DNA of 64,000 nucleotides, from the NCBI RefSeq assembly GCF_000733855.1, contig NZ_JPOJ01000001.1:62001-126000 (forward strand), read 5' to 3'. The notes under the pieces were generated by a model, which was not told the DNA's origin, made no database searches, and saw only the letters and a list, made by a program, of their open reading frames with translations. The translations under genes were made by a program, and so were the position numbers. Each line of letters starts with the position of its first letter. The stretch's first letter is position 1. This document shows, piece after piece, positions 26,429 to 36,714 of the stretch. This stretch comes from Methylomicrobium agile (GTDB lineage: Bacteria; Pseudomonadota; Gammaproteobacteria; Methylococcales; Methylomonadaceae).

Positions 26429-28117
26429 TCACGAGATCGAAGTTTCCGTTTGAGCCGGACGCGGCCGTTCAGCGTTTACCGCGACGTGCCCGGCGTATCC
26501 TTGAGGATATTCAATTGCAGCGATATTGCCTTCGTCGAGCTTGATGCATCGATCGGCCAGATAGAAATACTTTTCATCGTGCGTGATCGCCAGAACCGTT
26601 TTGCCGCGCGCCTTCAGTGCCGGCAACAACTCGGTATAGAACAAATGTTTAAATTCCGGGTCTTGATCGGCAGCCCATTCGTCAAACACATAGAAGGGCC
26701 GGTCCTCTAAATAAGCCACCAATAATGCCAGACGCTTACGTTGCCCTTGGGACAGGCTCACCGAAGAAAACCGGCCATCGATGATTTCTACCTTATGATT
26801 GAGATGTAAACGCTGTAAATAATCATCCACGGCGCCTCGATGCTGTTCCGCGTCAACGCCGTACAACTCGTCAAATAGATAAAAGTCGGAGAAAATCACC
26901 GAAAAGTTCTGCATATAAGCATCCCGGTTGCCCCCATCGACAGGGCAACCGTTCCATGAAATCCTGCCGCTTGCGGGATGGTACAGGCCGATCGACAGCA
27001 TGGCCAATGTCGTCTTGCCACTGCCGTTGCCGCCTACCAGAAAAACGAGCTCGCCGGGATGAAACTCAAGATTTATCGGCCCCAATGTGAAATTCCGGTT
27101 TTCCTTTTCCCGGTGAAAGCTATGGGTAACGCCGGTAAGCGTCAATGAGGTAAAGCTTTTCTGTAGTACCGCAAATCCGGCCGGACGTTCGTCAAGGCTT
27201 CGTTCAACAAGCTTCTCGTCGAGCTGCAAAATCCTATCCAGCGAAACTTTCGCGCGGCTGAAAGCCGGTAAGCTGTTCGTCACGATGGTGAGAGGGGACA
27301 TCATGAATAAAAACACTAAAACATAACCGCTGATGATTTCTTGATTCAGCGTTTGCCAAAGGGGGAAGGCATACAAAATCGCGCCGATGGTCAGATAATA
27401 GAGTAATTGAACCCATTGGTTCAGCCACAAGTAAGCGGCAGCCGCGCGAAAAGAATGCCGCCGATAGGCTTCGGCGCTGTTGGAAAGCGATTGGGAAACA
27501 AACGCTTCACTTCTCCGGCGATGAAGTTTCAATTCGCGAACGCCTTCGGTCAACGCAGTAAAACCTCTGCCAAGCACATCATATTCGCCGCGTGCGATTC
27601 GGACGGATCTGAGGGGTATCTCTTTGAAAAAATTGAAAGTCGTCACGCCAAACAAAATGATGCCGGCAAGCACGAGAGCCAATTGCCAGGACAGCCAACT
27701 CAAATAAGCCATGCAGCCAACCAGAATCGCAAAGTTGATGCAGAGCACCGGAAAAAGCTCGCTGGCGCTTGCTATCGCGGTGACATCTTCAGTCAGATGG
27801 CTGAGCAGCGCCGATTTCCCCATCTTTTGCAAATCTGGATACGGCGCACTCAAAATCAGCCGGCTGATACGCAGCCGCAGATCCCGGACCAATTGCGTGC
27901 TGAATCGATTCAACAAATAAAGAGATGCCGTTCGACTGACCAATACAGTCAATGCCAATCCGGCAAACCACCCAATGGCGTATGGGATATTCATTTGGCC
28001 AACCAGACGGGTATTGATAAATGCAATCAATGCCGCATTACTCAGGCCGCTGATAACACCCGTCAGCAACACCCCCGCAATAGTGATCCATGATGAGCGC
28101 CATAAAAATAGCAGCAT
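26429..28117 (-). CDS. Cyclic peptide export ABC transporter (PvdE/SyrD-like)
   Basis: A 562-residue half transporter with an N-terminal membrane domain (about six helices in residues 8-290) and a C-terminal ATPase. The ATPase shows Walker A GGNGSGKTT, signature LSQGQRKR (with Q in place of the second G of LSGGQ, usual in this subfamily), Walker B FYVFDEWAADQD and the H-loop in AITHDEKYF. The DEWAADQDPEFK stretch is typical of exporters of non-ribosomal peptides such as the pyoverdine precursor. It is the first gene of a set with the acylase. No peptide synthetase is present in the window. Confidence 0.9.
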   Translation of the reverse strand: MLLFLWRSSWITIAGVLLTGVISGLSNAALIAFINTRLVGQMNIPYAIGWFAGLALTVLVSRTASLYLLNRFSTQLVRDLRLRISRLILSAPYPDLQKMGKSALLSHLTEDVTAIASASELFPVLCINFAILVGCMAYLSWLSWQLALVLAGIILFGVTTFNFFKEIPLRSVRIARGEYDVLGRGFTALTEGVRELKLHRRRSEAFVSQSLSNSAEAYRRHSFRAAAAYLWLNQWVQLLYYLTIGAILYAFPLWQTLNQEIISGYVLVFLFMMSPLTIVTNSLPAFSRAKVSLDRILQLDEKLVERSLDERPAGFAVLQKSFTSLTLTGVTHSFHREKENRNFTLGPINLEFHPGELVFLVGGNGSGKTTLAMLSIGLYHPASGRISWNGCPVDGGNRDAYMQNFSVIFSDFYLFDELYGVDAEQHRGAVDDYLQRLHLNHKVEIIDGRFSSVSLSQGQRKRLALLVAYLEDRPFYVFDEWAADQDPEFKHLFYTELLPALKARGKTVLAITHDEKYFYLADRCIKLDEGNIAAIEYPQGYAGHVAVNAERPRPAQTETSIS

Positions 28118-29181
28118 AGTGACTCCGTCATATAGCTAAACCAGTTGATAAGCAGTAATCGTTGTAGACAAAAACACCGCCCTCATAGCAATGTCGTTAA
28201 CTTAAGGATTTGGGCGGAAATAACTTCCCGGTTTCAACCGATTCGCATTGCGTCGCTTTTTAGCGCGTACGCGTTCAGTCTCCCGCTTTGAAAAAGACGA
28301 CTGCATGGGCAGAGATTTGCTCCTCGACAACCGCTCCTTGCGTTGTCCTCGATCGCGTGTTCCCGACGCGATCTACCTCGCCCTTCCTTGGGCTCGTACC
28401 TCCTGCATCCATGCAGTCGTGCAATCTCTGCATTCACGCCATCCCTGGCGTTCATGCAGGAGGTACGACCCCACGGATGGGGAAGGTAGATCGCGTCGGG
28501 AACAAGCGATCGAGAGTAACGCAGGAAGCAGTTACCGAGGGGTTAGGGGAGATTTTTTAATAAATCCCCCTCTATCCCCCCTTTTCAAAGGGGGAAGCGA
28601 ACGTTTACTTCAGCTTATCTGGAGCCTACCGATTTCGGGAAATTATTTGGAGCCAAATCCTAAGTATTGTAGGAGCGACGTCCTCGTCGCGATTCGAGTG
28701 CCTGCAATCGCGACGAAGGCATCTTCCCACTGATAAGCCGTACATTCCCCCCTTATTCCGCGCCAGGCACCGGCTTAACTTAACGACATTGCTCCTCATA
28801 GTGATTGCGCCGAACTACCCAGTATTTTTGCATTATCGAAAACGAACGTTCAGTTTAAAGAGGGAACGGGAGGTTCCGACCACTCTTTATGATTGCGGCA
28901 CCTAAGGAGACAAACCCGAACATGCATTCATGATTAAGTTTGACATTCATGTCACATAGAAGACGCTTTGAATGCACAATAACCTCAGCATATTCGTTGG
29001 CCGCACCCGCGCGTTGAAAGTCTACCTTTTTTAATTCGGCAGAGTACCCGATGCCATCGGAATAACAACGACTTTTATGCAATTCAAACCCAGAAGGGCA
29101 AGTCAATCACGACAATTAAACTGTGTCATATGGCGCACTCCGATATGGCATTACACCTGTTCGACATCCAGATCTCTCGCC
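28118..29181. other. Large intergenic region, repeat-rich, no supported gene
   Basis: Over 1 kb between the divergent exporter and sigma genes. It holds the 167-nt hairpin, a C-run/G-run hairpin at about 28560-28600 (CCCCCCTTTTC / AAAGGGGG) and a decayed GTAGGAGCGACG palindrome at about 28671-28725. A TTG-started frame at 28855-29106 on the minus strand has no recognisable features and is not called. Confidence 0.6.
28348..28514. repeat. Long imperfect inverted repeat (61-nt arms)
   Basis: Arms 28348-28408 and 28454-28514 are about 85 percent complementary by my count, with long exact blocks (GTTCCCGACGCGATCTACCT and TCGTACCTCCTGCAT). The 45-nt centre also contains inverted pieces. As RNA or single-stranded DNA it would form one long hairpin, like a small MITE or compound REP. 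Confidence 0.75.
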
Positions 29182-29200
29182 AATGAGAATACAACTCATT
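29182..29200. promoter_or_regulatory. Fur box upstream of the FecI-type sigma gene
   Basis: AATGAGAATACAACTCATT matches the 19-nt Fur consensus AATGAGAATNATTCTCATT at 15 of 18 informative positions and is itself a 6-bp inverted repeat (AATGAG/CTCATT). It lies about 215 bp upstream of the sigma ATG. A second dyad, ATCAATCATTGAT, follows at about 29240-29252. It implies iron repression of the sigma gene. Confidence 0.7.
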
Positions 29201-29415
29201 GATATTAAAAAATATTAATAATTGGCTTGGTTTTTGCATTATCAATCATTGATTTAACCTTGATGCAAAGCCTCTGTTTGAACGATACCCGTTTTTACCC
29301 CTGTAAAATTATGAAATTTGCATACCACTGGCCACACAATCCAGCCCTATAGCACTTTGCAACCCATGTCAATGCAGCCGACCAAGCCAGCATAACAATC
29401 ATTAGGAAATTGAGC

Positions 29416-29928
29416 ATGAATTTTGACTCTGTGTACATCAATCATCGATCTGAACTACAACTTCATTTATCACGTATTGTTGATTGCCCGGATACCGCCG
29501 CAGAACTCGTGCAAGAATGCTTCATTATATTTTCCAGGGAAGCTCGCAAGCAGATCATCGAACACCCCCGAGGCTTCCTATTTCAAACAGCTAAAAACCT
29601 GGCTTATGACCATATCAAACACCGCAAAGTCATTGAGAAACATCTAAATAACGCCGACCCCACTTTGACCGTCTCGGATGAACTGCCTTCGGCCGAGCAC
29701 CTGGCAATCGTCAATGAAAAACTTTCGATTTTTTCCAATATTGTTGATGGCCTACCTGAACGAGCCAGGGAAGCATTTATTTTGAATCGTGTTTACGGCA
29801 TGACCTATGCCGAAATTGCCATTGAGATGAATATTACTGACAGCGCTGTTGAAAAGCTTCTCGCTCGGGCGCTATTGCATTGCCGCAAACGATTTAAAAT
29901 ACATCAGGCCGATTTCAGCAACGACTGA
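29416..29928 (+). CDS. FecI-like ECF RNA polymerase sigma factor
   Basis: A 170-residue ECF sigma factor of the iron-starvation group with region 2 at about 15-80 (ELVQECFIIFSREARKQI, RGFLFQTAKNLAYDHIK) and region 4 at about 110-160 (LPERAREAFILNRVYGMTY, YAEIAIEMNITDSAVEKLL). These factors direct transcription of TonB receptor or siderophore genes when released by FecR. I chose the ATG at 29416, which has AGGA 8 bp upstream, over the TTG two codons earlier. The Fur box upstream supports iron control. Its FecR partner is probably the gene at 22987-23940, unusual in being distant and on the other strand. Confidence 0.92.
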   Translation: MNFDSVYINHRSELQLHLSRIVDCPDTAAELVQECFIIFSREARKQIIEHPRGFLFQTAKNLAYDHIKHRKVIEKHLNNADPTLTVSDELPSAEHLAIVNEKLSIFSNIVDGLPERAREAFILNRVYGMTYAEIAIEMNITDSAVEKLLARALLHCRKRFKIHQADFSND

Positions 29929-30022
29929 GGACAAAGACGGCTCAGGTCGTCTTCCGGATTGAAGACTTTAACTGGCGAAGCAATCCGCTTCGCTTCTTTT
30001 GCACCCGCCCCCGGAGAAAAAG

Positions 30023-30241
30023 ATGAGTTGGGATGAGGAAGACACTACGATTTATCAGGTCGTCGTAAATGACGAAGAGCAATATTCCATTTGGCCGGAC
30101 TATAAGGAAATTCCCGGCGGTTGGCGGGCCGTAGGCCTAAAAGGTCTCAAACAGGAATGCTTGGACTATATCAAAGAAGTCTGGACAGACATGCGCCCGC
30201 TGAGCTTACGGCTGCACATGCAGCAGGCCGGATCGAATTAA
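30023..30241 (+). CDS. MbtH-like protein (NRPS accessory protein)
   Basis: A 72-residue protein with the full MbtH signature: [10 protein letters not shown] at 16-25, IPGGW at 30-34, [19 protein letters not shown] at 38-56 and MRPLSLR at 57-63. MbtH proteins bind and activate adenylation domains of non-ribosomal peptide synthetases. GGAG 7-10 bp upstream supports the ATG at 30023. It follows the sigma gene by 95 bp on the same strand and so is probably under the same iron control. In siderophore loci mbtH leads into the synthetase genes, but here a decayed IS3 element follows about 120 bp later and no synthetase is visible. Confidence 0.93.
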   Translation: MSWDEEDTTIYQVVVNDEEQYSIWPDYKEIPGGWRAVGLKGLKQECLDYIKEVWTDMRPLSLRLHMQQAGSN

Positions 30242-30405
30242 TATTTTCAAGGGAACCGCTAAAAATTCGAGGTAGCGGTAAAGAAATGGACTGAGGCATT
30301 GTTCAACGAATTCAACCGCCAATTGGACCTGTCGGGCTTAATCGCCCGTAAAGGTCAACGGTAGTGGTCAGACACAACGGTAGGTGTGATGCGGCCATTT
30401 CCCGT

Positions 30406-31445
<1,040 letters not shown>

Positions 31446-31728
31446 CCCTTGCCATTTGCAACCGCTGTCGAATACCCGACGTTTTTTATCATGGTCTTGT
31501 TTCCGTGTTTTTGGTTGATAGCGTTTATCAACCTATCGGCGTGTCTGTTTTTATTAGGCCACTACAGAACCGTCAGGCCCGATTTTTTTGTCCTGAAGGT
31601 GGGGTTTTTTCACTGCTCAAACGTCTTACTAAGGATAATGAGTTCTCGTGTCGCCGTGCCGACGCAGCTTAGGCTTTAGGAAAAAAGACTTTTCAGGTCA
31701 CAGCACTTTGTATTTTCAGGTATTTTTT

Positions 31729-31977
31729 ATGAAGACGAAAAGGAGTACAGCCGCAAAAAATTCGCCTCCGCCCGATTCGCCGTTTCCGTCGGCCCGCTAT
31801 TTTCAGATTCATTTTCAATATCTGCAGGAAATCATCGGCGATTTACGCGTTCAAGTGGAAAAAGCCAATCGGCAAATTGCCGAATTACAGGTCCAGTTAC
31901 ACCTTCAACAATCCGCCTACGAGCCCTCGCAAAACGATTACGGTAAAGAAACGGAAAATTATTTCGAGCGCCGGTAA
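31729..31977 (+). CDS. Small coiled-coil protein of unknown function
   Basis: Not recognised. An 82-residue protein with a basic, proline-containing N-terminus (KTKRSTAAKNSPPPDSPFP) and a heptad-like helix from about 25 to 65 (YLQEIIGDLRVQVEKANRQI, then AELQVQLHL). No signal peptide or membrane segment. It ends 48 bp before the likely start of the efflux lipoprotein gene, on the same strand, so may be its cotranscribed leader gene. No clear Shine-Dalgarno sequence. It could be a spurious frame, but codon usage and the coiled coil favour a real protein. Confidence 0.5.
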   Translation: MKTKRSTAAKNSPPPDSPFPSARYFQIHFQYLQEIIGDLRVQVEKANRQIAELQVQLHLQQSAYEPSQNDYGKETENYFERR

Positions 31978-32025
31978 TTGAAGACCGGCAATGAAACAAA
32001 GCCAATCCTCCTGTTAATTTTTACC

Positions 32026-33429
32026 ATGATTCTCGAAAAGGAAGTCGCTCGGCGCGAACGCCGTTTACATCGTTTGAAATCCGCCCTTGCCGCGCTCTGC
32101 GGCTTGCTGCTGCCGGGCTGCATGACGCCGCCCGAACGCGAACGGCTGGCTTCGCTGCCTCCGCTGCCGGCCCAATGGTCTGCCGAACGGCAGCGGCAGG
32201 GCGCCGCTTCGAACCATTGGCTGGAGACATTTGCGGATCCCCGGCTCACGCAAGCGGTGAACGCCGCACTCGCCGGCAACTTCGATCTGCGCGCGGCCGC
32301 GGCGCGCATCGAGGCTGCGCGTGCGCAAATGCGCATCGACGGTGCCGGACGCTGGCCGCAACTGGCCTTCCAGACAGGCTACGGGCGTGACGATCCCGGC
32401 AGGGGCGTGCCCGAAACCGGCGCGTTCGAGGCGTTTTTCGATCTGTCGTGGGAACTGGACGTCTGGGGCCGCATTCGCGCCGCGCAGCTTGCTTCGGGGC
32501 AGGAAGCCGAAGCCGCAGTCTCCGATTGGCAAGCCGCACGCCTGTCGCTGGCCGCGCGCACCGCGCAGAACTTTATCGAACTGACCGAAGCCCACGCGCA
32601 AGTCCGTGTCGCCGAACAATCGATGCGCGACCGCCGCACTTTGGTCGAATTGTTACGCGGGCGCTTCCGGCGCGGCCTGACCCACGCCCTGGACCTGCGC
32701 CTGGCCCTGACCGATCTGGCGAACGCCGAAGCCCAGCTTGCCGAACAACGCACCCGCGTGCAGAACCTGACCCGCGCGTTGCAAGTCTTATTGGGCCGCT
32801 ATCCGGACGGACACTTCGCCGTTGGCGAAGCGCTGCCTGCGCTGCCGAAAGCGGTGCCGGCCGGCATGCCTTCGGCTCTCGTCGAACGGCGGCCGGACCT
32901 CAATGCCGCCTTTGAACGCCTTTGCGCGGTCGATAAACGCCTGGAAAGCGCCCGCAAGGCTTTACTGCCTCGCTTTGCGCTGACCGCAAGCGGCGGCGCC
33001 GGCAGCGCCGCGTTGAGTGAATTGATCGATCCGCGCGCGGCGGCCTGGCATTTGGCGCTCGGCCTCGTGCAGCCGATTTTCACCGGCGGGCGGCTGCGCG
33101 GCGAAATTCAGTTGCAGCAAGCGCGCGTCGAGGAATTGCTGAACGGCTACCGGAGCGCCGCATTGAACGCGTTTCGCGAAGTCGAACAGACCCTGGCCGC
33201 CGAAGACCGCTTGCGCGAACAGGAACAAGCCCTGGAGGAAGCGGTCCGGCAAACCGACGCCAGCCGCAAGCTCGCCATCTATTCCTATCAGCACGGCCTG
33301 ATCGAAATTCTGACGCTGCTGGACAGCTACCGCAGCACATTGAATGCGCAAAGCGCGCACCTGACCGCGCGCCGGCAATTGCTGAACAACCGGATCGACC
33401 TGTATCTGGCGCTGGGCGGCGGATTTTAA
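32026..33429 (+). CDS. Outer-membrane efflux lipoprotein (NodT/OprM family)
   Basis: A 467-residue TolC-like factor that would form the outer-membrane tunnel of a tripartite pump. A lipobox (LLLPGC, lipid-anchored Cys near residue 32) follows a hydrophobic segment. Two repeated helical-hairpin regions are visible, with the family motifs FFDLSWELDVWGRIRAAQLA and SALVERRPDLNAAFERL, the latter matching the conserved L-x-x-R-P-D-(I/L)-x-x-A block, and WHLALGLVQPIFTGG near 360. I chose the ATG at 32026; a TTG at 31978 would add 16 residues. No pump genes are next to it. The RND pair at 16.9-21.3 kb lacks such a partner. Confidence 0.9.
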   Translation: MILEKEVARRERRLHRLKSALAALCGLLLPGCMTPPERERLASLPPLPAQWSAERQRQGAASNHWLETFADPRLTQAVNAALAGNFDLRAAAARIEAARAQMRIDGAGRWPQLAFQTGYGRDDPGRGVPETGAFEAFFDLSWELDVWGRIRAAQLASGQEAEAAVSDWQAARLSLAARTAQNFIELTEAHAQVRVAEQSMRDRRTLVELLRGRFRRGLTHALDLRLALTDLANAEAQLAEQRTRVQNLTRALQVLLGRYPDGHFAVGEALPALPKAVPAGMPSALVERRPDLNAAFERLCAVDKRLESARKALLPRFALTASGGAGSAALSELIDPRAAAWHLALGLVQPIFTGGRLRGEIQLQQARVEELLNGYRSAALNAFREVEQTLAAEDRLREQEQALEEAVRQTDASRKLAIYSYQHGLIEILTLLDSYRSTLNAQSAHLTARRQLLNNRIDLYLALGGGF

Positions 33430-33509
33430 ACCGTAATGCTTTATGTTGCACGAACTGCCGGCGCGATCCGATCCGTTCCCGGGCGCAGGCGATCAAAAAT
33501 CTGCCCTCG

Positions 33510-33589
33510 GTAGGTTGGGCTGACGTCAGGAAGCCTAACAGCGTGGCCAAAGATCATCGTTGGGCTTCGCTTCGCTCAGCCCAACCTAC
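33510..33589. repeat. REP-like palindrome, GTAGGTTGGGC family
   Basis: Terminal 14-nt arms GTAGGTTGGGCTGA and TCAGCCCAACCTAC enclose 52 nt with further partial dyads. It occupies the gap between the efflux lipoprotein gene and the next small gene. Confidence 0.75.
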
Positions 33590-33656
33590 GATCCTACGAT
33601 TTCTTAAAAAATGGTGCGCATAACGTACCTGCAAAACTTGAAAACAGGAAAAAACT

Positions 33657-34004
33657 ATGACAAAAAACACCTTTCGCTTTCTGACCCTTGCCCTGGCGGC
33701 ACCTTTGTACGTCAACGCCGGCACCCTCGCGAACGGCAAATGGTCGCTCGCCGACTGCGGCAACAAGCCCGAAGTGCCGGCGATAAATCAAACCAACGTC
33801 GAAGCCTTCAACCAAAGCGTCGCTAAAATCAACGCCTGGCAACAGCAGGCCAAGGTGTATTACGAATGCCTGGTCAAGGAAGCGAACGCGGACAACTCGG
33901 TCATCGCCGATACCGCCAACGCGGCGCAAGCCGAATACCGCTCCACGGTCGAAAGCATCGGCCAGCAAGCCGAAGCCGCCAAAAAGAAACTCGAAAAAAA
34001 ATAA
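33657..34004 (+). CDS. Small secreted protein of unknown function
   Basis: Not recognised. A 115-residue protein with a probable signal peptide (FRFLTLALAAPLYVNAGTLA, cleavage after about residue 21). The mature part is a helical, Ala/Gln/Glu-rich chain with two cysteines (ADCGNK and YECLVK) that could form one disulfide, and ends in KKKLEKK. AGGA lies 8 bp upstream of the ATG. It is probably periplasmic. It precedes tonB by 300 bp on the same strand, without obvious coupling. Confidence 0.7.
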   Translation: MTKNTFRFLTLALAAPLYVNAGTLANGKWSLADCGNKPEVPAINQTNVEAFNQSVAKINAWQQQAKVYYECLVKEANADNSVIADTANAAQAEYRSTVESIGQQAEAAKKKLEKK

Positions 34005-34303
34005 GGATTTCGCCATAAACCACTTCCTTGAAAAAAGGAGGGATCCAAAGCAAGTTTTGAACGCCAGGGCTTGGGTTTTTCTGTGGCACCCAAAAGTCCG
34101 AAGCTTGCTTTGGGCAATAAACAAAAGTCATTCTGGCCCCATCCTGAGACCGAAAACCATCGGGCTTCCTTCTCGAATCGGAGGCTGATGTGGCAAATAC
34201 CGCATTTTTTGCACGCAGAGGTGGGGAATTTTGCGCTCTGAAACGTCTTATTTCGGACAAGCCAAACTCAAAAACAACTTCACACGCTACGGAAAAAATT
34301 CTC

Positions 34304-35104
34304 ATGCAACTCTTCAATAGCCGGGATGGCGGACCGTCAACACCGGATTTCGTGTATCCGGGCGGGACGAGTTCCCATCCGTTGTCTTCCTGGCAAGCGC
34401 TGCTCGATCGCCTGCGCCGCGAAAAACGTCCCGGCTATCTGTTCGGCGAAATCGTGCTGGCGGTTTTTCTGCTGCACGTGTTGGCGCTGCATTGGCTGTT
34501 CGCGCCGGCCGAACCGATCGCCCAGGCCAAACCGTTGATGATGGAAGTCTCGCTGGTCGCCGCGCCGAAACAGGAGCCCCATGCCGCTCCGCCCGCGCCG
34601 CCGAAACCGCCGGAGCCGCCTAAACCGAAGCCGAAGAAAAAAACCGTTGCAAAGAAAAAGCCGGTCATGAAGAAACCGTTGCCGAAAGATGCGGTGGCTT
34701 TATCCAAGCAGGCGGAAGCCGAAGCCGAGGCAGCCGAAACCCCGCCAGCGCCGCCAGCGCCGCCGGCTCCGCCTGCTCCGCCTGCGCCGACAAAATCCAC
34801 CGCACCGCCCGCGGAAACCTTTACCGACGCGAATTTCCGCGCCAACTACGGCTTCAACCCGAAACCGGAATATCCGCGCCTGGCCCGCAGCCGCGGCTGG
34901 GAAGGCCAAGTCTTGCTGAAGGTGCAGGTATCCGCCGAAGGCCTCAGCGACAGTGTCGACGTTTACCGCAGCAGCGGCCATGACATCCTCGACGAATCGG
35001 CGGCCACCGCAGTCAAAAAGTGGAAATTCGTTCCGGCGATGCGCGGCAGCACGCCGGTCGCCAGCTCAGTAATCGTGCCGATCATTTTTACGTTAAACAA
35101 TTGA
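34304..35104 (+). CDS. tonB: TonB energy-transducing protein
   Basis: A 266-residue TonB. After about 40 cytoplasmic residues comes the anchor helix (EIVLAVFLLHVLALHWLFA, near 46-64), then a long Pro/Lys region with PPAPPKPPEPPKPKPKKK and a repeated APPAPPAP stretch that spans the periplasm, then the C-terminal TonB domain (from NPKPEYPRLARSRGWEGQV to the end). TonB carries the energy of the proton gradient to outer-membrane receptors for iron complexes and similar cargo. I chose the ATG at 34304; an earlier in-frame start would give an unlikely basic extension. tonB-exbB-exbD form one operon. Confidence 0.92.
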   Translation: MQLFNSRDGGPSTPDFVYPGGTSSHPLSSWQALLDRLRREKRPGYLFGEIVLAVFLLHVLALHWLFAPAEPIAQAKPLMMEVSLVAAPKQEPHAAPPAPPKPPEPPKPKPKKKTVAKKKPVMKKPLPKDAVALSKQAEAEAEAAETPPAPPAPPAPPAPPAPTKSTAPPAETFTDANFRANYGFNPKPEYPRLARSRGWEGQVLLKVQVSAEGLSDSVDVYRSSGHDILDESAATAVKKWKFVPAMRGSTPVASSVIVPIIFTLNN

Positions 35105-35118
35105 TAGCAGGAGATTCA

Positions 35119-35781
35119 ATGCCCAATCATATCGCCCCGACCGTCATCGTCGACGGCACCCTTTACACTTTGTTGGCGTTTTCGATCGCCACCTGGTCGC
35201 TGATCGTATTCAAAATCTGGCAGTTCGCCCGCCACGGCTATCAGAACCGGCGCTTCACCGACGCGTTCTGGGAAGCATCCGACGTCGAAAGCGCGAAAGC
35301 GCTGCCGATCATGACAGCCCGCGGACCGCAGGCACGCATCGCCCAGCGCGGGTTCGGCTGGCTCAACGAAATGCAGGCGACTTCCGGCCGGATGCTCAAA
35401 TTCCACGGCTCGCCGGAAGAACTGCTCGGCCAGGCCCTGCGCATCCAAACCCAGAAAGAACAACACGCGCTCGAAAGCGGCCTGACGCTGCTCGCCAGCA
35501 TCGGCAGCACGGCGCCGTTCGTCGGCCTGTTCGGCACCGTACTCGGCATCATGCACGCCTTGCACGAAATCAGCCAAAGCGGCTCGGCGAGCCTGGACGT
35601 AGTGGCGGGGCCGATCGGCGACGCGTTGATCGCCACCGCGATCGGCATTGCGGTCGCAGTGCCGGCGGTACTGGCCTATAACTTTTTCGGACGGCGCGCC
35701 AAACAGCATCGGCAAGCGCTGGACAATTTCGCCGGCAGCTTTCTGCATCTGGTGTTCAACACCGAAGCCAAACAAGGATAA
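35119..35781 (+). CDS. exbB: ExbB/MotA-TolQ family proton channel protein
   Basis: A 220-residue inner-membrane protein with three helices: one near the N-terminus (LYTLLAFSIATWSLIVFKIW) and a pair flanking TAPFVGLFGTVLGIMHAL (near 140), the conserved signature of ExbB/TolQ, followed by AVPAVLAYNFFGRR. With ExbD it makes the proton-driven motor that energises TonB. The start ATG at 35119 is 15 bp after the tonB stop and has a strong CAGGAGA Shine-Dalgarno sequence 6-10 bp upstream. Confidence 0.95.
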   Translation: MPNHIAPTVIVDGTLYTLLAFSIATWSLIVFKIWQFARHGYQNRRFTDAFWEASDVESAKALPIMTARGPQARIAQRGFGWLNEMQATSGRMLKFHGSPEELLGQALRIQTQKEQHALESGLTLLASIGSTAPFVGLFGTVLGIMHALHEISQSGSASLDVVAGPIGDALIATAIGIAVAVPAVLAYNFFGRRAKQHRQALDNFAGSFLHLVFNTEAKQG

Positions 35782-35787
35782 TTCGTC

Positions 35788-36201
35788 ATGGCCTTCAATA
35801 CGCAATCTTCCGAAGAACAGGACGCGATCAGCGAAATCAACGTCACGCCGCTGGTCGACGTGATGCTGGTGCTGGTGATTATCTTGCTGGTCACCGCCCC
35901 CTTGCTGACCCAATCGGTCAAAGTCAATCTGCCGAAAACGGCCGAAACGACGCCGGACGTGAAGGACCAGCCGCTGCAACTCGGCATCGACGCGCTGGGA
36001 CTGGTCACGCTGAACAAGAAGCCGCTCGCCGACCTCGCCACGCTCGAAGCCGAACTGACCGCCGAACTTCAGCACAACCCGGAGACGGCCGTCCATCTCT
36101 ACGCCGACCAGGGCGTGATCTACTCGAAAGTCGCGGAAGTGATGGCCGCCGCTCAGCATGCCGGCATTACCAAGTTGGCATTCGTGACGGTAGAACAATA
36201 A
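35788..36201 (+). CDS. exbD: ExbD/TolR family biopolymer transport protein
   Basis: A 137-residue protein with a short cytoplasmic N-terminus, one membrane helix (TPLVDVMLVLVIILLVTAPL) carrying the essential Asp of the family in the PLVDV motif, and a periplasmic domain. It starts 6 bp after exbB, with AAGGA upstream, and completes the TonB motor operon. Length is usual for ExbD. Confidence 0.95.
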   Translation: MAFNTQSSEEQDAISEINVTPLVDVMLVLVIILLVTAPLLTQSVKVNLPKTAETTPDVKDQPLQLGIDALGLVTLNKKPLADLATLEAELTAELQHNPETAVHLYADQGVIYSKVAEVMAAAQHAGITKLAFVTVEQ

Positions 36202-36464
36202 GGCGGGCTTTCTTCCGCTAAAACGCAACGGGATCGTGGCCGAAACATTACTGATTCAAATGCCCAATCCCGTTTCCACCGATAGGATCGATTCCGGCTC
36301 CGGATATTCGAAACAGCCCGCTTGCACATTTCGAAAGGTCAATCTGCAAAAAAGGGCTCGGCCCATGCGGAGCTAAAGCACCACCCGGCCGGATCGGTAA
36401 AGCCATCGGCCCTCGTGGCCGGTCAACCTATGGAATCATCGAGGACGTTTTCACTTTAGATCCG

Positions 36465-36714
36465 TATTCTTTGCGTCAATTTTAATAAACTCGGCGGCCG
36501 CATCCTGCAGGTGACCGCCCCAATCATCGACCCCAGCGGCGAACGCCTGGGCAGTGGGGCCGGATGGCTGGATCTGGCCAATGAGCTGGCGCGGCGCGAT
36601 AAAGAACGGCGGCTCGCCGTCGAAAAAGCACGCCTCCGCGTCGCCCTGGATAACGCAGGTACGGGATTTTCACCCGGAGATAGGACTCATCCGGGACGTT
36701 ACCTTGAAAGATAG
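36465..36714 (+). pseudogene. Fragment of a methyl-accepting chemotaxis protein (PAS region)
   Basis: An open stretch reading NKLGGRILQVTAPIIDPSGE, then RLGSGAGWLDLANELARRDK, resembles the end of a PAS-type unit in chemotaxis receptors (usual form: N-P-V-I-D-x-x-G-E-R-L-G-T-V-V-E-W-x-D-x-T). Upstream stops and loss of similarity after residue ~65 show that only a fragment is left. The flanks (36202-36464 and 36715-36877) hold no gene I can support. Confidence 0.55.

Noticed and set aside
28855-29106. An 83-residue minus-strand frame before the sigma gene
   Set aside because: Starts with TTG, has no ribosome-binding site or recognisable motif, and lies in a repeat-rich spacer.
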